DNA of 64,000 nt, taken from NCBI GenBank assembly GCA_030704615.1, contig CM060734.1, positions 51,786,042 to 51,850,041 on the forward strand, written 5' to 3'. Shown one piece after another: positions 44,101-55,155 of the stretch; the stretch's first letter is position 1; each line of letters opens with the position of its first letter. Below the pieces are notes generated by a model, which worked only from the letters and a program-made list of their open reading frames with translations, had not been told where the DNA came from and did no database searches. A program made the translations under genes and the position numbers. Origin of the DNA: Takakia lepidozioides. Lineage: Eukaryota > Streptophyta > Takakiopsida > Takakiales > Takakiaceae.

Positions 44101-47100
44101 TGTACGGCAACGCACACTGTTTTTGGCCCGCACAATGCTTGTTTTCTCATGTGAAATGGGCCAAATCGGGCCTACCTGCCATGCTCTAAACACCATCTGT
44201 TCTTGCATCTCTCATATATCAGTTTGAATGAACAACCGTGTAGGAGAAGATGCAAATGGTGGCGGATGAGAACCCTTCGGGGGAGGGGAAGGAGATCATT
44301 GCTGAGGTGGACGATGAGTTCTATGAAAGCAAAGCCGCTGAGATGCTGGGGGGTCAGAAGGTAAACTCTCAGCTTGTGGTGCAAAGTATGTTTGCCCCAG
44401 GTGGGAGGTTGAAGATCCCCCTGTGTAGGTTGGTTTCCATGCCCGTCGTTCGTCCACCCCTCATCAAGGATATCCTGAAGCTGGAGGCCAAGTTTGTTCA
44501 TGGGTATTTGGATGGATCCGCAGTCTTTTACGTTTTTACAAAGGATTCCAGAGGCAATGAGCTCCTTGTGGATGAGTCAATTGTGGACTCCTGGGATCCC
44601 ATTTGGAGACAGGTGAACGAATCCTTCGAACTTCTTCTCTCCAGGAAACCTTCGACCCAGGCATTCTCAAGGAAGATGTATGTTTCACGTATGGGATAGC
44701 AACCACCGGTTGCTTGCATGGATGGCTGTCATTGGGAGGCTGCACTCACAGGAGGAAGAGTGGCATTATTCTGTTCGATCGATGGTGTTGGATTGTGACG
44801 GAAACATGATGGGTCTTCTGACGGCAATGAATGATGTGAACAGGTTGGTTTCTCATTCTACATGTTCCAGTTGTGGTTCCGTGGTTCTTTTGTTCCAGTC
44901 CTCTGTTGACGGTTCTTCATTTTCATTCTGACTTTCACATATCATTCTGCAGAGGGACGGAGACATCGCATGTCAAAACGAGTCTGGTTCACACACTGTA
45001 CATGATACAAAGGATCGGGCAAATGCCCTTTACCAACTTCAAGACCATCCCTTCAGCAGAGACGTACAAGAAGTGTGAAAGCTCCAAGACATCGGAAACG
45101 TGGTACTCGTTGACCCGTGAGGCTTTCATGGAGTATATGTACGCGGTGAGATACATCTTCCACCATCTGGCCTTTCGATATTCCTGCTTCCACATGTTTG
45201 TTTCTGTTTGTTTCTGTTTGTTTCCCTTGCCCTTGGGTTGATTCAACTCTCGTGCATTCCCTTGCAGCAAGACATTGCAGATGCAGGAGAGCGTGACAAA
45301 CTGGAATACTACAGTTCTACCCCTGAGGAGACAAGGACAACAAAGGGGGTTGAGAGTCACATCAAGAAAGAGATGACCGCCACAATAAGGACTATTATGA
45401 GTGCTTTTGTTAAGCAGTTGAGAATTGCCGACCCATCATTCGGATCGCAGTTTCTTCTGGAGGTGAAAAACCATTACAACAAGCCAGGCAAGCCAGAGAT
45501 GGCCCAAGAGAAGTTACACAGGTTGTCTACCGCCGTTGTGTCTTCAGAACAGAAGGTGAAGTGGCTACAGATATGGAACTCCGATCCCACTGTTAGGGAT
45601 ACCCACATGTTCCCCAGGCCGGAGAAAGAGAAGAAGACCCAGCGTGTCATTCCTGTTAGTGACAATGTGCTGGATACATGGCTCACAAGGCCACTTACTG
45701 GAGTCAGGTATGATGTCATTTGTTGTGTCACTTTCTTTTCGCTTTTTCTGTCCTTCTCTTTCCATTGGCTGTTCCATTGGCTGTGATTGTTTTTTGGTTC
45801 ATTCTTGCACTTGAATTGTTTTGCAGTTGGAAGAAAAGGCCCGGTCGGTTCTACATACTCAGCTGGCTGACTATGGCATCACCATGACAACACCGAAGGT
45901 CTCCTTCCAAGCATACATGAGGAAATAGAGAGCCACAGTGTGGCAATCTTGTTTCTTTAGAGAGTTCAGCAAGGAGGGTGGCATCAGTCGAACAAATGAG
46001 CTTGACCAGCAAGAGAAATGAGAGGAAGCCTAGAAACGATGTCTTTACAGGTGCGAAATGGACTGTGCTTCTTTGTTTTGCAAATACACACTCTCCACTA
46101 TCCAACCTGTTTTGGACTGCCTCATATGAGTTTCCGTTGCCGCACACTCATTTGTTCTATCCATGTGTAGTAACACCAAGGTGCACACCCTGGGCCCTTC
46201 AGGCTACTTTGTGTGCGGTGGTTGCAATGTACTGTGCCGCATATTGTTTTAGGGGGTCTTCCTGGTGTGATGGTAAAGCTGAGAGACAATAATTGCATTG
46301 CATAATGAGGCTATCTCTGTTCCTACAGGTACATAAAGTTTGTTCTCATGGAAGAGAAATGCTTGGACAAACATCCTGATTTCGTGGACCTTTGGCTTGT
46401 CCCTGTTGGCAACCAGACCATGTTTACTACTGGGATCTTGCATGACTGGGGCCCAGATCATCTTTCTGCTTGTGGTTGGTATTTGGATTGCCCTCCTTAT
46501 GAGACCCCATCTCAGGAGGTGTCTGAGCGTATAGCAGCCACCGCCGCAGCAGCCGACCTTGACATTCATGATAGAAATTTGAGGACTCTTGCAGAGAAGG
46601 AGCCTCCCGCTCAGGATACCCTGGGTAGAGGTAGAAAGGCAAAGGGAAAAGATGTTGCTGGTGGTGTGGGGAAAGGAAGGGGTAGGGGGAAGGGGGCACA
46701 AGGGCACGTAGGTGGGCAGGGAAGTGTTACAGATACTGGCCCTGTGGTGCATGTCCAGCAAACTCCACCGCATGGTAGGGGATCCGGGAGAAAGAACAAG
46801 GGGGTGGTTGATCCCAAGGACCCGTACCATGCAGTGGAGTATCCCACGAGGGTCATTCGCCCTACCAGATTGGAGATGGCCAACGTCGGGTTCCTTGCCA
46901 TGATGGAGTCCAAGAAATCTGATTACAAGGGCGAGCCATCACCAGTGTGGGAGAGGATTGTGCGTGTTGTCTTTTGCTTTTGTCTATTGTGGGCATGGAT
47001 CGTTTCAATCCTCTTGAGCATTCCATTGTATTCTTGTTTGCAGGCTAAAATGACCAAATCCTGGGTGAACGGGAAGGAGAAGCCATATGCAGCCGAACTC

Positions 47101-48463
47101 ATCATCTTGGACATCCCTGATGGGTTGCCAGTCCCGGATGTCCCTCCATCGGGTGCTTGTCCAGGTTGGAATGCTTTTGATGAGCGCTACTGCGGTTGGA
47201 TTTTCTCCTTTTGCAATTTCTTTCTGTCTGATGCAGGTGTTTTGGTGCTCATCCAGTCCATCGACCTTCGCTGTCGCCGTGCACTTGCCAGCTATTTGAA
47301 AGCCTCCGGTATGAGGGTCGTGAAGACATGGAATTGTGTGAACAACATGTACCTGACAAAGGGGGATCGTCCGGAAGAGATGGTAAATCTGCCTTCTTGT
47401 TCCTCTTCTTGGTGGTTCTCGGATGGAGTTGCATAGGTCGCTCAAACTCATATGTAGGGGCCTGGTTTTGAAGCTTCTTAGTCCCTTGTGGATGTCATGT
47501 TCAAAGACTCGTTTGTTGGAAGCTGTTTGTCTCGTCCGAGTGCATCCACCTACGACTCCGGCCGTCATTAGGGAGTTTGCCATCACTCATGGGGCCAAGT
47601 TCATAGACGAGAGGACAGATCCTCCCACGGATGATATGTACCACAACTACGTCGACAGCAACGTGTGCTTGCAAAGGGGGAATGGGGTTCCTTGGAGAGG
47701 GGCGAGGGAGAGGAGCCCGGCTTTCATTCAAACGATTGTGGAGTGCTGCACCTACACAGATGCCAGAGTTCTGGATTTGTCAATGGGCATAGGTTCGTCT
47801 CTTCAACATTCACATTTCATGAGGTTTGTTTGAGCTTGCACTTTCAGCACTTCCCACCGTTCCAAATGTGTCTTCAATGTCTGTTTCCTTCATTCTATTC
47901 CATTGCAGGTGCTTCGTACCACGCTTGCAAGGCTAGTGCGCGACATCTGAGATTTACAAGAATCTCCTGATAGGTTTGGGTGGCACACTTCTCAAGTCCT
48001 TCCAAAGCCCCTTCCCGGTGATATTGATACAGGGAAGACTTCCGACAAGGAGCTGGACTCCGACTTTGCCTGTGAGTAAGTTCAACCTATGGATGCTTGC
48101 ATTGTTGTTTCAATATCCAGAATCTCTATTCTTGAGGCAAAGTGCACATGGGAGACATCCTCTTCGTTGGACTTGTGCATTGCATCATTGTGTTCAAAAT
48201 GGGTTTTTGTCGACTTGTGCAGGAGTCCGCGTGCTTCTACTTACCCTCCAGGGCTATCACACCTATTTGGACTTCTTTCAAGTCCTCCTCGGTCTTACGT
48301 GCTACCTGTCTATGCGGAGGCACTCGCAGCAAGCATGTCCATTCATGGCACTCGCAGTCCACCCATCGACGGCCGTGGTAGAAGACGTGGTGATGGGGCC
48401 AGAATCTTTGTGGATGACATAGCACAGGAGGTCGAGACTGATTCTGATGAGTGTGACACTTGA
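41115..48463 (+). CDS. ParB-like/beta-class amino-methyltransferase-like protein, multi-exon
   Basis: Exon 1 (41115-41423) encodes an acidic region with a basic KKQIVGKR and GAPKKK end, donor AAG-GTACAAG. After a 2.8-kb intron, exon 2 (from 44244, acceptor GTGTAG) joins in frame: ENPSGEGKEIIAEVDDEFYE, then a ParB/sulfiredoxin-like part with IPLCRLVSMPVVRPPLIKD, FVHGYL and FHVWDSNHRLLAW (compare the DGxHR signature). Further exons are at 44953-45145, 45268-45707, from 45827, from 46330 and from 47044. The last part has IILDIPDGLPVPD in the place of a DPPY motif, then VLVLIQSIDLRCRRALASYL, and later RVLDLSMGIGASYHACKASA in the place of the AdoMet FxGxG motif. DPPY before FxGxG is the beta-class order. 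The DPPY residues are not conserved. Frame changes near 44675, 45876 and 47520 may be errors, introns or damage. C-terminus acidic (ETDSDECDT). Confidence 0.5.
41450..44190. repeat. Tandem array of palindromes, about 115-bp period
   Basis: About 20 well-preserved units plus several worn ones. Each has the palindrome CTCAAACAGTGTGCG, four bases, CGCACACTGTTTGAG, followed by pyrimidine-rich GCCCCCCTT, a T-rich stretch, AAAATCGGCCACA and GGCATCTCTGT-GGTTCAATCCA. Palindromes start near 41803, 41921, 42037, 42153, 42267, 42382, 42498, 42615, 42889, 43005, 43133, 43250, 43379, 43494, 43612, 43973 and 44090. Two unit types (preceded by GGCAG or GGAAG) partly alternate, suggesting dimer amplification between 42889 and 43640. 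The array lies wholly inside the predicted first intron of the plus-strand gene. Open frames across it are repeat artefacts. Confidence 0.9.
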
Positions 48464-49090
48464 TATGAAGTTTTCTTTTGCTTTTATTCGGGGCCAAATT
48501 TGAAATGATGGTTGTGTGTCCTTGTTGTCCTGTTTGCAATGTGTGCGTGGGATGCAAATTCATGGGAACAAACTATTGTTGGAGATGGGGGTTGCATGGA
48601 CTGCCCGGATTGTTCCTTCAATCTATTTAGTGTTTTGCGGACCTCACAGGCTTGAGTGCATTGCAAAAACAAACAAACAACTTTGGTTCGTGTAGAGCAT
48701 TTTCACATCATTTGCACGTCGGTCTCCAAACCATTCCTGCTAGAAGAATGCTTGGTAAATCCATCACGGTGAAGTCCACGTGATCAAAGAACGTTCAGGC
48801 ATTCTCAAATCTGGTGAGCATCCATGATGCTCCCGCACATACCTGGCATGTTCGCAAGGGTGGTGAGTAAGAAAAGATTTCGCAGGGATCCGCTTTGGAT
48901 GATGTCAGTGTGCACCTCCTCACGACGTACCCACATTCCAATGCAGGGGCTTGGTATGTTGATAACGTCTGGATGGATGCAATGGATAGAAAGGATGGAT
49001 ACAATGGATGTAACACATCCAGTCTGCATTCCCGGGAAATGGCTGATCAACCCACGGTAATAGGTGACACCCGCGGAAATAGGCCTTGTA
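48464..49090. other. MULE 3' flank of the plus-strand gene, no gene
   Basis: Downstream of the methyltransferase-like gene up to the right MULE terminus. Contains T-rich sequence just after the stop (48470-48490) but no further coding signal. Confidence 0.35.
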
Positions 49091-49094
49091 TGCA

Positions 49095-49162
49095 TGCTGA
49101 CGTGGCGTGAGCCTGTGCTGGGCTCACAGGCTCACGTCTCCGGGCTCACGGAATAGCACCCC
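49095..49162. repeat. MULE right terminal inverted repeat
   Basis: Mirror of the left end. A hairpin GTGAGCCTGTG, seven bases, CACAGGCTCAC is followed by CCGGGCTCACGG and AATAGCACCCC at the tip. The complement aligns with the left end over CGTGAGCCC and CGTGAGCCTG. Confidence 0.65.
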
Positions 49163-49171
49163 CCGTCCTAG
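49163..49171. repeat. MULE target-site duplication, right
   Basis: CCGTCCTAG, identical to 24073-24081. Confidence 0.75.
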
Positions 49172-49689
49172 GGATACAATGTTGGCTTATAGTGAAAATC
49201 AACAAACCCAAACCCAACAGATCTCAGTCCAACCAGGAAGTGGTTAAGGTACCAAACTCAGTTTTGTCAATCAACACACTGGCACTCTTATGAGTACATA
49301 TATTCTTTCAACACTTAAATCATTCACTGAGAACTTGAGCAACCAGACGTGCTATAATACACAAGGCACACATGTACTGAAAGCACATGGTTGTTGAGTC
49401 TCACTTACCCGCCTATCGCTCCCAGCTGACATCCTTGAGACAGAGTATTCTTGTATGTCAGCCAACGTAGGGGGGCACCCGGTTTCTCTTTCCTACATAT
49501 GAACCCACATAACAAACAATATGAAGCCAATGTGCAATTTGTACTCAATGGCTCAACCATACAAAACCATAACAAAACCACTGAAGATAATGCAACGTCA
49601 AGATTGAACATCATGTCAGCAACAGAAATAATTTTATACTAAAGCTCAGCTCCAAAAATGCTTGCTTGAAATACTAAACCATAAGCCAA

Positions 49690-50779
49690 CCAACATTAAA
49701 GATTGGCATTCATAGAATGTATTGAGAGGAGTACAGTGAGAAAGCTCATGAGGGTTCTTACTAAGCGTGCCTCTATGCTGTCCTTCCCTCCCGGCCCGTT
49801 TTGGTGTGATTTTGAATGCATGCATTTGCTGTCTTCAAGTGGGTCTGCACTTTGGAGTACTGTTCTGTACTCCAGTAGGAGATGAGGCTCTTCCAATGCT
49901 CATCAGACACGTCCATGGGTTTCCCCCCACCTTTCTGCCACTCCTTGTGCAAGTCATGCCGTCGGGACTTCATAATTGTGCCTATTGTGTTTCGCAACGC
50001 AAAATCACAAGTCACGTGGGACATATTCAAATACTTGGCCAAGATTTCTTTGAGCTCTTCAATGATCTCATCAGGGCTGATAGTTGATGGCTATAGAAGG
50101 ATCACAGATACGAGAACGTGACCTTTGAGGGCCGCATGCCAAACATTTCTCGTTTGACCAACTGGTTTTCCTGCCTTGTTCACAACAACTACAGTTGCAG
50201 GAAGACCTTCTGCCTCTCTTTCTTCCTTCACTTTATATGTCGCGGCCTTCACAGCATAATTTGCTCATCTCAAGGCATTGGTTCTGTCAGCCTTTGCTTG
50301 AACCACATCCCCTGCAGGTTGAACCGCTGGCACCTGTGCGGGAACGTTGAAGGGTTGATTCGGCCAGCTACCCATTGGTGGCCATGGTGGTTGGGAACCA
50401 CTCGAGGATCCATAGGGTCATATGGGACCTGTGCATACGGCGGAGGATATTCAGGTGGCCTGCCACCTCCATAAGGAGGAGGAGGTGGGCGATATGCAGG
50501 AGGAGCATAAGGGCCATAATGGCCAGCTGCATAATTGTGTTGGGGGCCGTTGCATACTGACCCTCCACATTGCCAGTGGGTGGATGCTGGTTGGGAGCTG
50601 GGTACTGAGGCATGGAGCGATATTGAGAGCCTGGTACTGGTGGTTGAGTATGGAAAACCTGGGGGGAGTGAGGGCCGACTCCTGTGGCATTTTTCTGCTT
50701 CTGTTTTTGCTTGCCCTGGGTTTCCATACATGAAACACAATGCCAAGTAAATCCAACTACAAGGACCACACCATATCAT
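49690..50779 (-). pseudogene. Transposase_24 (Ptta/En/Spm-type) N-terminal part
   Basis: The region 50270-50779 encodes a Pro/Tyr/Gly-rich N-terminus in two overlapping frames (YGPYAPPAYRPPPPPYGGGR, PPEYPPPYAQVPYDPMDPR), with one frame change. Downstream (49773-50110) EIIEELKEILAKYLNMSHVT leads to a helical domain: GTIMKSRRHDLHKEWQKGG, then VSDEHWKSLISYWSTEQYSK and NACIQNHTKTGREGR. The W-x2-L-x3-W spacing followed by a conserved His/Gly-Arg stretch is the plant Transposase_24 domain found in proteins linked to CACTA elements, thought to be DNA-binding rather than catalytic. Its coiled-coil and C-terminal parts are found beyond the MULE at 21.6-23.8 kb, so the MULE appears to have split this gene. 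Confidence 0.55.
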
Positions 50780-51111
50780 GACTTAAAGGTGTCATAAAGT
50801 ATAAACAGTACGCATGATTTGTACAGGTCTGATTACCCAAAAATCAGACAGATCTTGGCTAGAAAATCGGCCAAATTGGATTGGCTTCAATGATGTGCGC
50901 CCAAGACTTTTCCGACCCCTTTTATGTATGGGTTTTGCTTGAAATCCATACCAAACATGCAGTAGGGAGGGGCATACCTAAAAGCTGTGAGAAAAGATGG
51001 AATGTGCTCAACATACGAGACCTGCTGCTTACAAAGTTGTAAATAGTGCTATGGAATATGGGGGCCACATGCACATGGGCAATGTGCAGCTCCTGCACTC
51101 AGAAAATGGAT
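50780..51111. other. Spacer before the copia LTR
   Basis: No gene. Probably upstream DNA of the Transposase_24 gene up to the copia insertion point. Confidence 0.35.
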
Positions 51112-51460
51112 CTACTAGACACAAAGACTTGTGTCAGCACCTTACAAGCATAATATCGTAAAGACTAGAACAATATTAGTGACCATGGGAAAAGATACAC
51201 TGGCTGATACAGCCTGCTCATGCTAATCTAGTGACCCACACACTCAGCTTCATTACAGTGTCACTACAGCAGTAAACCTTAGGACCAAGGTATGTACTGG
51301 CCTCACACATCTGCAACAACGTACAAACACATGAGGACTAAAAGAGAGCAGAGCCCATTGCTCTCAATGCTTAAGTAACTAGCACTGTAGTTACTAGTAA
51401 CTATAGTGTCAAGAAGGATGACTCCAGTGTAATCTTGATGAGTTCTTTACAACCAAAACT
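51112..51460 (-). repeat. Copia left (3') LTR
   Basis: Left border taken where similarity to 63883 begins. Right border taken next to the purine-rich AGTGAGTGGGAG tract (minus strand, about 51461-51472). Exact ends are uncertain because TG/CA termini are not obvious. Confidence 0.6.
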
Positions 51461-51539
51461 CCCACTCACTGAGTCAATCCTTCTGTGAAATAAAAAAAAC
51501 GAAGAAATCACACACTTGTGAGACCAATCGGGCCTCTCA

Positions 51540-53110
51540 TTCGCTGAAACTTCTCGGTCATGAGCGCTTTCGTAAGGATATCAGCTCGCTAGTTTTCTGT
51601 GTTCACATAATTCATGTTGATAGTTCCAATCAGCTGGTGCTCTCGAATCAGATGGTACGAGATGTCAATGTGCTTTGTTCGGCGGTGGTACTCAGGATTG
51701 TGTACCAAAGGAATGGCAGACTGGTTGTCACAATGCAATGGGGTAGGTCCACCCTACACACAACCAATGGATCGGAGCAAACTGCGCATTCATATCACTT
51801 CTTTGGTGGCTGTGCTTGCAGCAATATACTCCGCTTCTGTTGTGCTGGTCGCCGTGCAGGCTTGTTTGCGGCTCATCCAAGCTATTGGTCCTCCATTGAG
51901 GAACAGTATGATGCCAGTCCTGGACTTACGGTCATCTAAGTCCCCGGCATATTCTGCATCACTGTAGCATATCAGATGGTTGTCTTGAGCACTGTCAGGG
52001 CAAGATTTGGAACTCCTTTGAAGTATCTCATGATTCTGGAGACGGCTTGGCAATGTGTTTTCTTCGGGTCAGAGCTATACTTGGCAGAACTGCCTATAGC
52101 GTATGAGCTGTCTGGTCTAGTGCCGATGGAGGCGAACTGTAGGCTTCCAATGATCTCCTTGAATGGGAACTTGACCTGTACTTCTTCGTCTCTGCGGTTG
52201 TTTGGGTCTACAGGTATAGTCATGCATGACTCTCGTCATATCCATCCTTGTGCAACTTCTTCATGATATATCTGGTCTGATCAACCTTCAGAATCTTCTT
52301 GGGGTGGTCTCTTGTGATGTGTAATCCCACATAGACTTCGGCATCTCCTCTGTGATTTTGAAAGCTCCAGTCATATATTCGAGGATGTCATCGGCAGCTT
52401 TGGAACCTTCTGTGCATATGAGACCATCATCTACAAAAATCGTGAGGATGATGATCGGGTCAATGTCACTGTAATAGACACATGGGTCAGCAGGGCTGGC
52501 TACAAAACCGTAGGTCTTCAAGAACTCATCGAACCGCTTGTTCCACATACGGCTTGACTGCTTTAGCCCGTAAAGAGCTTTATGAGTTTGCATACAGCTT
52601 TAGGATTTTCTGCATTCTCAAAACCTAATGGCTGGCGCTCCATGTAGATTTCTTCCTCGATGTTTCCATATAAGAACGTTGTTCGAATGTCAAACTGTGT
52701 GATATTCAGATCCTTCACGGCTGCAATGGATAGAACAGCTCTAATTGAATCAAACTTCGCTACTGGCGAGAATGTCTCGGTGTAATCAACTCCAGCTTTT
52801 TGGGAGTAGCCTCGTGCACAAAGCCTGGCCTTGAATCTGTCGACCTCCCCTTCTGCATTGTATTTTAATTTATAAACCCACTTGCAGGTGATCTTCTTTC
52901 TTCCAGGGGGCAGGTCTGTGAGTACCCAAGTCTCGTTCTCCATAAAGGAACAATACTCATCATGCATCGCCTCCAGCCACTTTTATCTATCTTCAGAGTT
53001 CATAGCTTCATAGAAACTCTCGGGCTCTTCTTGTGTGCTGTTCTTGTATTTAGGGGCAGTCGCAGGATTGGGTGGATCAAAAGCGGCACATGTTGAGTCC
53101 ACTGAAAGTC
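51540..53110 (-). pseudogene. Copia reverse transcriptase-RNase H
   Basis: RT starts in 52563-53110: KWLEAMHDEYCSFMENETWV, LPPGRKKITCKWVYKLKYNA and RLCARGYSQKAGVDYTETFS with PVAKFDSIR. It continues in 52288-52593 with ALYGLKQSSRMWNKRFDEFL and the catalytic FVDD (copia YVDD) in TIFVDDGLIC. A third frame (51972-52223) holds FKEIIGSLQFASIGTRPDSS and IMRYFKGVP. RNase H (51790-52053) has SDAEYAGDLDDRKSRTG and TSTTEAEYIAAS. A TAA interrupts codons at about 52984 (EDR-stop-KW), and frames change at about 52570, 52240 and 52000. The enzyme would be inactive in this copy. Confidence 0.85.
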
Positions 53111-53114
53111 CATG

Positions 53115-53790
53115 GATTTTATTTTATTTTGTTGAGTCTATTGCTTTCACTTTATTTTTTATAGATAGATAGTAGTATACATTACATTTTTAGTAAAGAG
53201 TCCCTCCTCAAATATTGAAAACATTCTTTACTAGATATTTTAATCTTTAATTTGAAAAAACATTTAGACGTCAAAATCTAAAGTTTACAACCACTTGTCC
53301 ATATACCACCTGGCACCTCTAGATTATAGGTTTGTATGCCTTTTTAGTAAAAAGACAACACCTCAAAAACCCAAAACATAAGATGCTATGGACTAGAGCA
53401 AATCAACCTGTTTTTATGTGCAAAATAGTCCATAGCTCTCAATTCCTAAGATAATTAGTCCATATAAAAGTGGATTTGGGTTGGATTTAAAAATGGCACC
53501 CCTAGTGTGTTTTTCTTTGTGCCAGTGTATGAGTGTACATGATGTTTTTTCAGTCCATAAGATTTTATGTGTAACATCTGCACTCCACAGTAATCAACTT
53601 TAAAAGTCCATGGCTTTCTGGTACATGATTGTTTTTGCAATCTAACAATTGGTATACATACCTATTGTAGTTAGAAACCCTATACCATATAAATTTAGAT
53701 GAAATATTGAGTTGTTGGACAAATATGGGTAAAACCATGGAGGGAGGTCACTGCAGAATCTGCCATGTTACACAAAAACTGAGACACCCA
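53115..53790. other. AT-rich insertion inside the copia polyprotein
   Basis: The copia frame breaks here: the integrase tail ends at about 53790 and RT flank (DSTCAAFDPPNPATAPKY) resumes at about 53110. The inserted roughly 0.68 kb is AT-rich, non-coding, and contains AAAGTCCATGG near both ends (about 53105 and 53605). I could not define its ends or a family. Confidence 0.4.
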
Positions 53791-55155
53791 ATGCTGCAAA
53801 TATCCTCAGCAATACATGCTCTTGTCTTCCAGGGTAGAACCAGTCACCATAGAGGTCTGGTTTCATTCTGATTCGAGGCCCTAGCTCCTCAGTAGTTGTC
53901 ATATCATTCCCAGATGTCTGCCTTGTGGCTGGATTAAGAGCGCTCCCTACGGCTTCCATTTGCTCAATGTGTGTGTCATCTGGGATCTCCCACTGGTTGA
54001 CAAGCTGCTCGGGTTCTTGTGAGCTTGGCCTACTTCCTTCAGGTTGACTGTTACCCAAAGAAATGATCTCCTGGTTTTCTTCTGGTTCCGAAGCTGGCAA
54101 TTGAATTTCCATTGCAGCAGGTACTTGCACTCCCACTGCCCTGCCATCGGTACTACTGGAGATGTGTCTTCATCAAACTCAATGACATGGCTGGCTACCC
54201 AGGCGTCTCTATCTGGAGACACTCCAGACATATTGTCTTCGTTGAACACAACATCGCGACTTTCATGAATCTTTTGCTTATCATTCAGCCACACACGATA
54301 TGCCTTACTAGTTGGACTATAGCCCATAAAGACTCCCTTCACACTTTTGGCATCTAACTTCTTTCGAAGTTCTCTCGGAACGTGAACGTATGCATCACAG
54401 CCAAAAACTCTCATATGGCTTACGGATGGCTTTTGCTTGGTCCATATTTCAAATGGTGTCGTTTCCTTCAAAGTGCGTGTTTCAGTGCGGTTGAGTGTAT
54501 ACACCGCTGTCTGGGCTGCTTCTCCCCAAAATCTTGGGTGCACTCCACTGTCATATATCATGCTTCAAACTAATTCAACGATGGTTCTGTTCTCTCTTTC
54601 TGCAGCCCCGTTCTGTTCCGGTGTATATGTTGTTGTGAGTTCTTGCTTCAAACCAATGTCTGCAAGATAGGCTTTGAACTCTTTTCCAATGAATTCACCG
54701 CCTCTGTCTGATCTGAGCATCCCAACACTCTGTCCAGCCTCTCTGTTCATCAGTGCGACATAGTTCTTGAAGCATGTCAACACCTCTGACTTCTTTGAAA
54801 TGCTGTATAGGACGCTGTAGGATGAGTGTTGTCGTCTGAAGATTATGAAATAGCTGGCCCCTCCCACTGACTTGATGCTGAAAGGGCCACAGAGGTCGGT
54901 GTGCACTATACCTCCTATCTGTGATGCTCTCACTCGTATCTCCTTCTTCAGAAAAGAACTTCGCTTGGCCTTCCCGAAGACACATCTTTCACAGAACTTT
55001 GGCTCCTTCTTACTTGTCAGTATCAAGCCATCTACCACATCTTCCGCTGCCATGCGTTGTATCGTCTGACAGTTGACATGACAAAATCTTCGATGCCATA
55101 CCTCAAGACTTGGTTGCTTCACCGTTTGTTTCTCCGACAAATGACCCACAGACAT
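53791..55155 (-). pseudogene. Copia integrase
   Basis: The frame 54565-55155 has the zinc domain (HRRFCHVNCQTIQRM, CERCVFGKAKRSSF), then the DDE core: first Asp in GIVHTDLCGPFSIKS, second in GMLRSDRGGEF, Glu in PEQNGAAERENRTIVE. The core continues in 53947-54561 with IYDSGVHPRFWGEAAQTAVY, the copia hallmark FGCDAYVHVPRELRKKLD and KGVFMGYSPTSKAYRVW. The tail is acidic and Gln/Pro-rich. All three catalytic residues are present, but the frame breaks once at about 54563 (a stop, then ATG of the next frame) and again in the tail. Confidence 0.85.

Larger units (their letters stand above)
24082..49162 (-). mobile_element. 25-kb MULE carrying nested Ty3 element and a methyltransferase-like gene
   Basis: The borders are defined by 9-bp duplications (CCGTCCTAG) and divergent terminal inverted repeats. 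Left, the end starts GGCAGCGTAGCTACGG, then CGTGAGCCCAGCCCCGTGAG. The complement of the right end starts GGGGTGCTATTC, then CGTGAGCCCGGAGACGTGAG. Both are rich in GTGAGCC/GGCTCAC palindromes. Inside are a MULE transposase on the minus strand near the left end, a divergent multi-exon gene on the plus strand near the right end, and a Ty3 element between them. Without the Ty3 element the MULE would be about 13 kb. Orientation is given by the transposase. Confidence 0.7.

Noticed and set aside
41450-44190. Regularly spaced palindromic repeats resembling a CRISPR array
   Set aside because: Spacers are themselves related to each other, the period is about 115 bp, the DNA is eukaryotic and no cas genes exist. 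It is a tandem satellite-like array.
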